Positions 18,613 to 26,628 of a DNA stretch of 39,033 nt are shown one piece after another. Each line of letters starts with the position of its first letter. Position 1 is the stretch's first letter. Under the pieces are notes generated by a model. That model was not told the origin of the DNA and made no database searches. It saw only the letters and a program-made list of their open reading frames with translations. The stretch comes from Pseudomonas sp. LS-2 (GTDB lineage: Bacteria; Pseudomonadota; Gammaproteobacteria; Pseudomonadales; Pseudomonadaceae): contig NZ_QXTJ01000004.1 in the NCBI RefSeq assembly GCF_003605735.1, positions 84,500 through 123,532 of the forward strand, read 5' to 3'. The translations under genes and the position numbers were made by a program.

Positions 18613-19896
18613 TCAGAAACTGAGGCGCAATGCCAAGGCGGATAAGGTGGCAATAAGGATCGGTAGGGTCAGCACGATGCCGGTCTTGAAGTAGTAACCC
18701 CAACTGATCGTTATGTTCTTCCGTGCCAGCACGTGCAGCCACAACAGGGTGGCCAGGCTTCCGATTGGAGTGATCTTCGGGCCCAGGTCGCAGCCGATGA
18801 TGTTGGCGTACACCATCGCTTGCTGTACGCCGCCATCGACCTCGGCGGCATGAATGGACAAGGCGCCTACCAGAACGGTCGGCATGTTGTTCATGATCGA
18901 AGACAGCAATGCTGTTAGCAGCCCAGTGCCCAATGAAGCGCCCCAGACACCGTACCCCGCGAATACATTCAGGATCCGCGCGATATGGTCAGTCAGGGCG
19001 GCGTTCTTCAGGCCATAGACAACCAGGTACATACCTAAAGAAAAAATCACCACCTGCCATGGCGCCTCTTTGAGCACTTTGCCTGTGTCGATGGCGTGTC
19101 CACGAGCTGCAAACACGTAGAGAATGAGCGCACACACCGCCGCAATAGCGCTGATGGGCACACCCAAAGGCTCGATCACAAAGAAGCCGATCAACAGCAG
19201 AGCCAACACCCACCAACCGGCTAAAAAAGTAGCGCGGTCGCGGATTACCTCGCTCGGCCTCTGTAGTTGATTGAGATCGTAGGTCTTTGGCATGTCTCTG
19301 CGGAAAAACCACATGAGCATGGCCAATGTGGCCGCCACGCTGACGATGTTCACAGGCACCATGACGGACGCGTATTCGCTGAACCCGATGCCGAAGTAGT
19401 CAGCAGAGACAATGTTGACGAGGTTGGACACCACCAATGGCAGGCTTGCCGTGTCAGCGATAAAGCCGGCAGCCATAACGAAGGCCAAGGTAGCAGCGGG
19501 TGAAAACCGCAACGCGAACAGCATCGCAATCACAATTGGGGTAAGGATCAGGGCTGCCCCATCATTGGCGAACAGGGCCGAGACGGCAGCGCCCAGCAGA
19601 ATGATGAAGGCGAAGAGCTTACGCGTGCTACCGGCGCCCCAACGAGCAACATGCAGCGCGGCCCATTCAAAAAAACCTGCCTCATCAAGCAGCAGGCTGA
19701 TGATGATGACGGCAATGAACGTCGCGGTTGCATTCCAGACGATATGCCAGACCTCAGGGATGTCACCGAGACTGACTACCCCGGTCACTAGGGCGAGCAC
19801 TGCGCCGAAGGTTGCGCTCCAGCCTACACCAAGCCCCTTGGGTTGCCAGATGACCAGCACGATGGTTGCGATGAAAATCAGTACGGCAAGTAGCAT
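18613..19896 (-). CDS. arsB: ArsB arsenite efflux pump
   Basis: 427-aa inner-membrane arsenite/antimonite:H+ antiporter of the ArsB (not ACR3) family, with about 12 hydrophobic segments. Family motifs visible are [36 protein letters not shown] and GALSIHAA...[23 protein letters not shown]. Follows arsR by 25 bp. Confidence 0.96.
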   Translation of the reverse strand: MLLAVLIFIATIVLVIWQPKGLGVGWSATFGAVLALVTGVVSLGDIPEVWHIVWNATATFIAVIIISLLLDEAGFFEWAALHVARWGAGSTRKLFAFIILLGAAVSALFANDGAALILTPIVIAMLFALRFSPAATLAFVMAAGFIADTASLPLVVSNLVNIVSADYFGIGFSEYASVMVPVNIVSVAATLAMLMWFFRRDMPKTYDLNQLQRPSEVIRDRATFLAGWWVLALLLIGFFVIEPLGVPISAIAAVCALILYVFAARGHAIDTGKVLKEAPWQVVIFSLGMYLVVYGLKNAALTDHIARILNVFAGYGVWGASLGTGLLTALLSSIMNNMPTVLVGALSIHAAEVDGGVQQAMVYANIIGCDLGPKITPIGSLATLLWLHVLARKNITISWGYYFKTGIVLTLPILIATLSALALRLSF

Positions 19897-19921
19897 TTCA
19901 GAAACTCTATTCGGGCGCAGA

Positions 19922-20278
19922 TCAGTTACAGACGGCCTGGTTGATAGGGCGGCCGTTCATGTCGCACAGACGTTTGGCTTCGGCTTCCAACCATTGCTGG
20001 TTCGCGTCCACAACATCTTTCAGGATTGCTGTAACCCACTCGGGCAGCTCGGGATGCAAGCGGTAGTAAACCCATTGGCCTTGGCGACGATCCATCAACA
20101 AGCCTGCTGAGCGAAGCAGCGCCAAGTGACGAGAGATCTTGGGTTGGCTCTGGTCGAGTGCAGCGGTGAGTTCACAAACGCACAACTCGCCCTCACTGAC
20201 GATGAGGAGCGTGATCTTGGTTCGAGTGTCATCGGCCAGACACTTGAACAACGAGGTGGGGGTCATAGGCTCTGTCAT
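19922..20278 (-). CDS. arsR: ArsR arsenic-responsive repressor
   Basis: 118-aa winged-helix repressor. The As(III) site ELCVCEL supplies C33 and C35 in the DNA-binding helix region, followed by [19 protein letters not shown] as recognition helix. Binding of As(III) or Sb(III) releases the operator (likely 20711-20730). The start codon overlaps the stop of the upstream arsC by 4 bp. Confidence 0.95.
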   Translation of the reverse strand: MTEPMTPTSLFKCLADDTRTKITLLIVSEGELCVCELTAALDQSQPKISRHLALLRSAGLLMDRRQGQWVYYRLHPELPEWVTAILKDVVDANQQWLEAEAKRLCDMNGRPINQAVCN

Positions 20279-20697
20279 AGATCCTCCAGATGTTTGGTCT
20301 TGACCAATACGAAGAGCTTGATGCGTTCATGGATGTCATGAAGCGTATGGCGAAACGCAGCAGGATCAGCGCTGGTGACGGGGTCTGGGAAATCCCAGGC
20401 GATAACTTCGCCAGCCCCCGGCATTGCCTGACACTCCCGTGCAGACTTGTCACAGAGCGTGATGACGTAATCGAATTTTTCGTCGCTGAACTCATCGATG
20501 GATTTACTGCGCAGTCCAGACGCATCCACCTCGATATTCTCCAAGGCTGCGACCGTCCGGGGATCAACACTGGATGGCTGTGAGCCGGCGCTGAACGCTG
20601 CGAAGCGTGGGTCGGTATGCCGTAGTAACGCCTCTGCTAACTGAGAGCGGGCAGAGTTCGCTACACAGACAAAAAGCACCTTGATGGGGACGGACAT
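20275..20697 (-). CDS. arsC: LMW phosphatase-like arsenate reductase, first gene of the ars operon
   Basis: 140-aa LMW-PTPase-fold protein with P-loop CVANSARS (C11 to R17) and LCDKSARECQ further on. Of the same broad family as 18126-18596 but clearly different in sequence (DPRFAAFSAGSQPS, IAWDFPDPV). It is annotated as arsenate reductase by family; a phosphatase role cannot be excluded. The start at 20697 is chosen because the upstream ATG at 20712 and beyond lies inside the operator. Unusually it precedes arsR, with which it overlaps by 4 bp. Confidence 0.85.
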   Translation of the reverse strand: MSVPIKVLFVCVANSARSQLAEALLRHTDPRFAAFSAGSQPSSVDPRTVAALENIEVDASGLRSKSIDEFSDEKFDYVITLCDKSARECQAMPGAGEVIAWDFPDPVTSADPAAFRHTLHDIHERIKLFVLVKTKHLEDL

Positions 20698-20710
20698 GGC
20701 GGTCTCACTC

Positions 20711-20730
20711 ATATTCGAAAAGCCGAATAT
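20711..20730. promoter_or_regulatory. Putative ArsR operator
   Basis: Perfect inverted repeat ATATTCG-N6-CGAATAT, with a further CGAATAT half-site at 20740-20746, just upstream of the first ars gene. AT-rich flanks suit a promoter. The rest of 20747-21002 shows no gene. Confidence 0.7.
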
Positions 20731-20917
20731 ACGTAATTCCGAATATTTAGAAAAGCATATATGATCGATATTGTCTCTTTCTTTATCGTCTGGCTTGCTA
20801 GCGCTCAGACCCGCAACAGAGGCTGCTCCCGAAAAATACTTTGAAAAAGCTAAAGACCGAGTCAGCGCTTGGGAGCGAGGGATGGCAGATTGATTCAGGC
20901 CGTTAAAACCAATCGCC

Positions 20918-20956
20918 AAAAAATCCGAAGTCTCGCCTACGGCCAGCCAGATTTTT
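20918..20956 (-). terminator. Candidate terminator after copper-storage gene copy 2
   Basis: On the minus strand, AAAAATC and GATTTTTT flank a GC-rich 24-nt interior and end in a T-run, 50-85 bp after the csp stop codon. Inner pairing is imperfect. Confidence 0.4.
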
Positions 20957-21002
20957 CAACAGATATCCATTCCCATTGGCCAATCTGGTGGCCAGAGTAG
21001 GC

Positions 21003-21329
21003 TTACGCACTCATTGATTCACATGCCCGCGCACACTCCAAACAAGCTCTTGAGCAATCCTGGCAATGCTCTGCGTCATGCGTAGCGCACTCATCGCCAC
21101 ATGCCCTACAGACTTTTGCGCAAAGCGTGCAGACGTCGTGCGCAAAGGGGCTTCCGCGCGACATTAATGTCGCGGCAAGCCTACAGATATCTGCGCAATC
21201 TCTGTCGAGTTTTATGCAGTCTGCCATCATCTTAACGTCTTGCTCGTCCAAGCACGATGAGGCGCAGCTTTCACAGGCCGAAGCGCAGCGTAGGCACTCA
21301 GAAATGCAGCTTTCATAGGTAGCGTTCAT
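21003..21329 (-). CDS. Cytosolic four-helix-bundle copper-storage protein (Csp type), copy 2
   Basis: 108 aa with 19 cysteines at exactly the positions of copy 1 (13633-13959), and no signal peptide. Differences are mostly conservative (for example ASACESC for AFACETC), so both are probably functional Cu(I) stores. The start ATG is preceded by GGAGAATTCGTT, nearly the same as in copy 1. Opposite orientation to copy 1; the upstream region including the CopR box is also conserved. Stands between the ars and pbr units without functional link to either. Confidence 0.92.
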   Translation of the reverse strand: MNATYESCISECLRCASACESCASSCLDEQDVKMMADCIKLDRDCADICRLAATLMSRGSPFAHDVCTLCAKVCRACGDECATHDAEHCQDCSRACLECARACESMSA

Positions 21330-21428
21330 AACGAATTCTCCGAAGTTAGCGGTCGATTCAGTTGACGTACTTTTCTTGCTGGTGCATTGCGTCCGACCGA
21401 TGCGACCCGGGCAGGTTTCGAGAAAATA

Positions 21429-21443
21429 ATTACAGATCTGTAA
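21429..21443 (-). promoter_or_regulatory. CopR box upstream of copper-storage gene copy 2
   Basis: TTACAGATCTGTAAT on the minus strand, i.e. a TTAC-N5-TGTAAT box 100 bp from the csp start, the same distance as in copy 1. Confidence 0.7.
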
Positions 21444-21642
21444 GGCCGGCCAGTGTCAGCATTCAGCTTGCCTGCTAGGTCGGCCGTGCGTTCTACGCGG
21501 CGGTGAACCCATCAGTAGAATCTTGGCGTGCCTTTTCATCTGATCGCCAGGCCGACATCATTGAGGGGGCGCGTCTGAATCGCTTTGCGAAACGCCCACC
21601 AGATCTGATTTTTTAACCCCGGCCATCGCACCGCATTGCCCC

Positions 21643-21674
21643 TTGACCCTATAGCGGCTATAGGGTGTTCACTA
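21643..21674 (+). promoter_or_regulatory. MerR-family (PbrR/CadR-type) promoter of the P1B-ATPase
   Basis: -35 TTGACC (21643-21648), perfect 10-bp dyad ACCCTATAGC-G-GCTATAGGGT (21646-21666), and -10 about TTCACTA (21668-21674). The over-long spacer of 19-20 bp is the hallmark of promoters untwisted by MerR-type activators; the CTATAG dyad and GGGTGTT tail resemble the pbrA promoter. Confidence 0.8.
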
Positions 21675-21700
21675 AGCTTTTCTTATCGAGTTCATCCGCA

Positions 21701-24136
21701 ATGAATGAAGTCAAATCGGCCTGCTGCGGTGCAAGTTGCAACGATTCCAAGCCCGACATTGCTGACGATGTTGCCGCAGGGCCTACGTGCGACTCAAACT
21801 CCGAAGCCAGCTGCGCCGTCACCCACCATCAGGCCTCCGATATGGTGGCGAAGCAAAATGCTTGCTGTGCTACAAGCGCAGATGGATGTGGGGACAAAGA
21901 CCATGTTCAGCCCAGTGCCGCTCAAACTCAGAGTTCCGCGACATGCTGTGCTTCACCTACTGGCGCCATTTCCAACGCTGGTGAACCTTCAGAAGCAGGA
22001 CGCAGCGACCTCGGCGCCAGCTCGACGGTACGGTACCGAGTAGCACAGATGGACTGTCCAACCGAAGAAAAGCTTATCAGAAACCGTCTAGAACCCATGC
22101 AAGGCATCGTAAAGCTTGATTTCGACTTGCTGGGCCGGGTGTTGACGGTTCATCACACCCTTACCAGCCAGGAGCCGATATACGAAGCGCTTGATGCACT
22201 GAAAATGGGCCCTTCACTTCTCGGGGGAGAATCGGCTGCTGATTCGGACGTACCCGTTCTGAGTAAGAAGCTTAAACTACTCCTGGCGCTGAGCGGCGTA
22301 ACGGCAGTGGCTGCGGAGGTGGTTGCCTGGCTCACAGGAGAGGATGCGTCAGGCGTCGTCGTTTTACTTGCTTTGATATCGATTTGGTCTGGAGGACTAC
22401 CGACCTTGCTAAAAGGTTGGATCGCCATAAAGAACCTAACGCTAAATATCTATTTCCTCATGTCGATTGCAATACTCGGCGCCGTTTTGATCGGCAAGTG
22501 GCCCGAAGCTGCAATGGTGATATTCCTATTTGGACTAGCTGAGGCAATCGAGGCGCTGTCATTGGAGAGGGCTCGCGATGCGATCAGATCGCTCACGACG
22601 CTGGTTCCTGACAAGGCCGAAATAAATGAGCAAGACACCTGGGTGAAGCTTCCGATTGGACAAGTCCCGCTCGGGGCAAAAATGCGAGTCAAGACTGGAG
22701 AACGTGTCCCGCTGGATGCGATTGTGAGTTCAGGTACTGGTTCGCTTGACCAAGCCCCGATCACCGGAGAAAGCCTTCCTGTCGATAAGCACACCGGCGA
22801 TGCACTTTATGCCGGAAGCATACTCACCAGCGGCTATGTCGAAGCGCAAGTAACATCAATTGCAAGCGAAAGCACACTCGCGCGAATCGCCCGATCCATC
22901 CAAGAGGCTCAGTCATCAAGAGCCCCTACTCAACGGTTTGTTGACCAGTTTGCTCGCTACTACACCCCGGCGGTCGTCGTACTGGCTTGTGCTGTAGCCC
23001 TGCTGGGCCCCCTACTTAGCGGAGGAAGCTGGAGCGAATGGTTATACGAAGCGCTGGTCATGCTCGTGATAGCGTGCCCCTGTGCCCTGGTGGTTTCTAC
23101 ACCCGTGACAGTCGTAAGCGGTCTGGCCGCTTCGGCGAAGCTCGGTATTTTGATAAAAGGTGGAGTGTTTCTTGAAACAGGCCGAAACCTCAAGGTCGTG
23201 GCGCTAGACAAAACCGGCACCTTGACGAAGGGTGAGCTGAAGTTAGAAGTGATCGAACCCCTGGCGTCGATCTCTCGCGAAAAAGCTCTTCATCTAGCGG
23301 CTAGTTTGGACGACCTGAGTACTCACCCGATTGCACGTGCCTTGGTTGCCACGTGGAAAACGCAGCAACCAGATTCCCAGGTTTTAGCCGTAAGTGACTT
23401 CCAGTCCTTGGAGGGTATGGGCGTTCAAGGTTCGATTGACGGAACGCCTTGGTTTTTGGGGAATACGCGGCTGATGGAAAGGCTCGCAATCTCAAGCGCC
23501 CCATTAGAAACAAAGATACGCGAATACGAGTCGGCTGGGATGACCGTAGTCATTATGGCCAGGCAGGGGGAAGCAACATGCATCTTTTGCGTCGCTGACG
23601 CTGTCCGTCCCGAAAGCAATCTTGCGGTCGAAGCCCTCGGCCTGATGCACATACGGACTGTGATGCTCACAGGGGATAACGAGGCTACAGCCAAAACGGT
23701 GGCTCGCTCTGTCGGCATCAAAGATGCACGCGGGGGATTGCTTCCTCAGGACAAATTGGCTGCCATTACGGAGCTACAACGCAGCCATGGTTTGACCGGC
23801 ATGGTAGGCGACGGCATAAACGACGCTCCCGCGTTAGCAAAGGCAGACATTGGTTTTGCCATGGGTGCGGCTGGTACTGCTACGGCCATTGAAACCGCCG
23901 ATGTCGCCATAATGGATGACAACCCGCTGAAAATCGTGGAGTTCATCAAGCTGAGCCAGCGCACGGCGTCTGTCCTGAAGCAGAACATCTTCATCGCGCT
24001 CGCCCTGAAAGTTATCTTTATGCTTCTCGCTCTCTTTGGCGTTGCGACGCTATGGATGGCGGTATTTGCCGACATGGGTGGAACCTTGCTAGTTGTACTA
24101 AACGGGCTAAGACTGCTGCGTGTTACAAAACGATAG
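21701..24136 (+). CDS. P1B-type heavy-metal ATPase (PbrA/CadA/ZntA-like, Pb/Cd/Zn efflux)
   Basis: Inner-membrane ATPase, 811 aa from the start at 21701 (the ORF reaches 21665, but that lies in the promoter). The N terminus (residues 1-90) is Cys-rich with several CC pairs (SACCGASC, NACCATS, ATCCASP); then an HMA-like domain with MDCPTEEK (C119). The ion site CPC is at 459-461, TGES 355-358, DKTGT with phospho-acceptor D503, the HP motif STHPIARAL and GDGINDAPAL follow. CPC plus DCPTEE points to the divalent Pb/Cd/Zn subgroup. The promoter and the adjacent PbrT-like gene favour lead, by inference. Confidence 0.93.
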   Translation: MNEVKSACCGASCNDSKPDIADDVAAGPTCDSNSEASCAVTHHQASDMVAKQNACCATSADGCGDKDHVQPSAAQTQSSATCCASPTGAISNAGEPSEAGRSDLGASSTVRYRVAQMDCPTEEKLIRNRLEPMQGIVKLDFDLLGRVLTVHHTLTSQEPIYEALDALKMGPSLLGGESAADSDVPVLSKKLKLLLALSGVTAVAAEVVAWLTGEDASGVVVLLALISIWSGGLPTLLKGWIAIKNLTLNIYFLMSIAILGAVLIGKWPEAAMVIFLFGLAEAIEALSLERARDAIRSLTTLVPDKAEINEQDTWVKLPIGQVPLGAKMRVKTGERVPLDAIVSSGTGSLDQAPITGESLPVDKHTGDALYAGSILTSGYVEAQVTSIASESTLARIARSIQEAQSSRAPTQRFVDQFARYYTPAVVVLACAVALLGPLLSGGSWSEWLYEALVMLVIACPCALVVSTPVTVVSGLAASAKLGILIKGGVFLETGRNLKVVALDKTGTLTKGELKLEVIEPLASISREKALHLAASLDDLSTHPIARALVATWKTQQPDSQVLAVSDFQSLEGMGVQGSIDGTPWFLGNTRLMERLAISSAPLETKIREYESAGMTVVIMARQGEATCIFCVADAVRPESNLAVEALGLMHIRTVMLTGDNEATAKTVARSVGIKDARGGLLPQDKLAAITELQRSHGLTGMVGDGINDAPALAKADIGFAMGAAGTATAIETADVAIMDDNPLKIVEFIKLSQRTASVLKQNIFIALALKVIFMLLALFGVATLWMAVFADMGGTLLVVLNGLRLLRVTKR

Positions 24137-24185
24137 AATATAAACTGGCCAAAGACGGCTTGGAGAAATAAGACGTGGACAATAT

Positions 24186-25025
24186 ATGCTAGTAACATTT
24201 TTAATAGTACTGCGCGAAGGCATAGAGGCGGCTCTCGTTGTGGGCATTATAGCAAGCTACCTGAAACATACGGGGCGACAACAATGGCTGCCAGCAATTT
24301 GGGTAGGGATTTTTCTTGCACTGGCGATGGTTTTGATGATTGGTGGTGCCTTGGAGTATGCCACAGCAGAGTTTCCGCAAAAGCAAGTAGAGTTGTTCGA
24401 AGCTGTGGTCGGCATAGTGGCGGTTTGCATACTAAGCTCAATGGTGCTTTGGATGAAAAAGGTATCCAAGTCAATTGGGGGGCATCTGCGATCCGCAGTA
24501 GATAACGCCTTGGACAACAAGCGCAACCATGCCTTTGCATTAATTTTGATGGTATTTCTTGCCGTTGCTCGGGAAGGTCTCGAAACCTTATTTTTTCTTT
24601 TGGCTCTCATTCAGCAGAGCGATAGCTTCAGTGCGCCAGCGGGTGCATTGCTTGGGATTGCAGCTTCCTTCGTGATCGGGATTTGCCTGTACAGGGGCAG
24701 CCTGCGTCTCAACCTCAGCCGATTTTTCCAGGCTACGTCAGTTCTTATTATTTTCGTCTCGGCAGGAATTTTATCCAATGCCATCAAGGCCTTGCATGAA
24801 GCAGGGTTATGGAACTTCGGCCAGACAATTGTATTCGACTGGAGCGAAACCTTGCCTGCGGATGGCCCTGTGGGTGCGGTTCTGGCCGGCGTACTAGGGT
24901 ATCAAGATACCCCTACAACCAGTTCGCTCGTCGCCTGGAGCGTATACTTGGTAGCTGCACTGTTTCTTTATTTACAGCCTTATCGGGAGCGTATGAGGCT
25001 TTCACAAAACAGACAAGCATCTTGA
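24186..25025 (+). CDS. FTR1/PbrT-like membrane permease
   Basis: 279-aa polytopic protein of the FTR1 iron permease family. Two REGxE motifs are visible: REGIE at residues 10-14 and REGLE near 128, the metal-carrying motifs of the family, within about seven hydrophobic helices. In pbr operons the homologue PbrT mediates Pb(II) entry; an iron permease role is the alternative. It lies 49 bp after the ATPase, with which it is probably cotranscribed, and is convergent with merR (13 bp between stops). Confidence 0.88.
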   Translation: MLVTFLIVLREGIEAALVVGIIASYLKHTGRQQWLPAIWVGIFLALAMVLMIGGALEYATAEFPQKQVELFEAVVGIVAVCILSSMVLWMKKVSKSIGGHLRSAVDNALDNKRNHAFALILMVFLAVAREGLETLFFLLALIQQSDSFSAPAGALLGIAASFVIGICLYRGSLRLNLSRFFQATSVLIIFVSAGILSNAIKALHEAGLWNFGQTIVFDWSETLPADGPVGAVLAGVLGYQDTPTTSSLVAWSVYLVAALFLYLQPYRERMRLSQNRQAS

Positions 25026-25038
25026 CGCCCATTGACCG

Positions 25039-25488
25039 TTAATCGTCCGTAGCCAGAACGGGGGTATGTTTATCCCTGTTCTGGCTGGCTCCTGTAGTTC
25101 CAAGCTGGCTGATTATCTTACAATCCGTACCTTCATTACCGCTTGGACAGCTTAAACCCAGTTCGGCAAGATTCATTTTGAGCTTAGAAAGCGCTTCAAT
25201 CTTATCGTCAATTGCCCTAATCTGGCTAACTACGAGTTTAGTGATTTCACGGCAGTCCTCCGAAGGTCTATCTTTATGCGTCAAGATAATCCGGATATCG
25301 TCTAGCGACATGTCAAATGCCCGACAATTTCGGATCACCGCTAAGCGCTCGGCATCGGACTGTGAATAGATCCTGGAGCCGCTGCTGGAGCGTTCAGGGA
25401 CTGGTAGCAGCCCTATGCTTTCATAATAGCGAATGGTAACCACTGGACAATTTACCATTTTCGCCAGTTGTCCTATCTTCATCTGCAA
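25039..25488 (-). CDS. MerR-family Pb/Cd-responsive regulator (PbrR/CadR-like)
   Basis: 149-aa activator. The N-terminal helix-turn-helix MKIGQLAKMVNCPVVTIRYYE is followed by a dimerisation helix. Cysteines C79, C114 and C123 (DCREI, LSCPSG, TDCKI) match the three-Cys site of PbrR and CadR. The probable target is the dyad at 21643-21674, more than 3.8 kb away across the operon, instead of the usual divergent arrangement. An alternative start is M3. Confidence 0.9.
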   Translation of the reverse strand: MQMKIGQLAKMVNCPVVTIRYYESIGLLPVPERSSSGSRIYSQSDAERLAVIRNCRAFDMSLDDIRIILTHKDRPSEDCREITKLVVSQIRAIDDKIEALSKLKMNLAELGLSCPSGNEGTDCKIISQLGTTGASQNRDKHTPVLATDD

Positions 25489-25734
25489 CCTCAGTGGTCA
25501 ACTTATTCAACCGCGTCTACGCTGGCGCCGAATGTCGCGTCATGACTAGAATTTTTCCTAACCGCGTTAACGTGAACCCACCTTGCAACCGCTTTTCGCA
25601 GCCGGCGGATTCGCGTCACGGAATAGCGACGTCGACCTGACAGGACACCTGAGAAACACATGGTTACAGCTTACCAGCGCATGCTTTGCGGCGTTCGGCA
25701 AAAATGTCTCGCATGGACATAGAGGAGCTTCATT

Positions 25735-26193
25735 GTGCTTTCCATTATGACGCAAACACGCCAATGCGCGGGCGCGGCACTGTTTGGCCTTTCCCTATCT
25801 GTCGCTGCGGCGCCAGTTACGGTCATCGACGTTTTTCGAGACCCGAATTGCGGCTGCTGCACGAAATGGATCAGCTATTTGGAAAAAAACGGGTATCAGG
25901 TCAAGGATCATCTTGAAAGCGACATGCATGCTTTCAAACAGGCTCACGGAATCCCCGAAAGGTTATCGTCGTGCCATACAGGGATCATCGCAGGCAAATT
26001 CATTGAAGGCCACGTGCCTGTCGAACAAATCATCGTGCTGGAACAACGTGACGATTTGCGAGGCGTTGCAGCTCCCGGTATGCCTACTGGTTCGCCGGGA
26101 ATGGAGCGAGGTGGTGTACGTGAGGCCTACCAGATTATTGGTATGACTCGTAAAGGCGGTGACGAAGTCGTGGCCAGTTATAAGGCGCAATGA
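25735..26193 (+). CDS. copG: CopG (DUF411) periplasmic copper-binding protein, copy 2
   Basis: 152-aa exported DUF411 protein with motif DPNCGCCTKWISY and second ligand region SSCHTGIIAGKFIEGHVP. GTG start at 25735 with GAGGAG 7 bp upstream; a start at ATG 25747 would leave the Shine-Dalgarno too far. The signal peptide ends near SVAAA. Clearly diverged from copy 1 (8075-8521). No CopR box was found in the 246-bp gap 25489-25734, so its control may differ; that gap holds no other gene I can support. Confidence 0.9.
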   Translation: MLSIMTQTRQCAGAALFGLSLSVAAAPVTVIDVFRDPNCGCCTKWISYLEKNGYQVKDHLESDMHAFKQAHGIPERLSSCHTGIIAGKFIEGHVPVEQIIVLEQRDDLRGVAAPGMPTGSPGMERGGVREAYQIIGMTRKGGDEVVASYKAQ

Positions 26194-26242
26194 TGACGTG
26201 CTGGCGTCTGGCCGGTTGGTGTTGTTCATCCAAAAATCTTAG

Positions 26243-26273
26243 GATTGCTGCCATAACGTGAGTGGCAGCAATC
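26243..26273 (-). terminator. Terminator of the second cus operon
   Basis: Perfect 11-bp inverted repeat GATTGCTGCCA/TGGCAGCAATC with a 9-nt loop, between the convergent copG copy 2 and cusF genes. On the minus strand it is followed by CTAAGATTTTTG, a short T-run, which suits termination of the cus transcript. Confidence 0.65.
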
Positions 26274-26289
26274 GAACACAAGGTCTACT

Positions 26290-26628
26290 TCATTTTTTTA
26301 TTGAAACGATGGTGGCTTTGCCCCCAGGTTGCGCGAAGGAGAAGGCCACCTTGTCTCCCACTTGAAGCCCGTTCATCTGATCGTCCGTAGCTGAAAATGC
26401 CATCGTCATGGGGGGCCACTGCACTTCAGGAACGGCGCCGTGGGCGATGGTCACGGAGTGCTTCTCACGGTCAATGGCTTTAACCGCTCCCTCGGCGTTT
26501 GCAACTTGAGCGGAGCTTGCAGGTGGGGCACTCATTCCGTCCATTTTCATGCCCGCCATATCGTCGGCCCAGACAGAAAAGGACAGCGCGAGCATGGTAG
26601 CCGCGAGTGCAGATTTAGATCTTTTCAC
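26290..26628 (-). CDS. cusF: CusF periplasmic Cu(I)/Ag(I) chaperone
   Basis: 112-aa exported OB-fold chaperone that feeds metal to the Cus pump. The signal peptide ends near SVWA, then a Met-rich linker [11 protein letters not shown]. Ligands are all present: H63 (TIAHGA), W71 for the cation-pi contact, M74 and M76 (WPPMTMAF). The start overlaps the cusA stop by 4 bp. This stand-alone CusF has the Trp that the CusF-like domains fused to both CusB proteins lack. Confidence 0.94.
   Translation of the reverse strand: MKRSKSALAATMLALSFSVWADDMAGMKMDGMSAPPASSAQVANAEGAVKAIDREKHSVTIAHGAVPEVQWPPMTMAFSATDDQMNGLQVGDKVAFSFAQPGGKATIVSIKK

Larger units (their letters stand above)
21330..21700. other. 371-bp divergent regulatory gap between csp copy 2 and the P1B-ATPase
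   Basis: No gene is seen. The left part is homologous to the promoter of csp copy 1, including AGAAAAGTAC(A/G)TCAACTGAA; the CopR box is at 21429-21443; the MerR-type promoter is at 21643-21674. Confidence 0.7.

Noticed and set aside
25673..25732. Short plus-strand peptide frame upstream of copG copy 2, a possible leader peptide
   Set aside because: The frame is short and has no ribosome binding site or attenuator-like hairpin that I can see.
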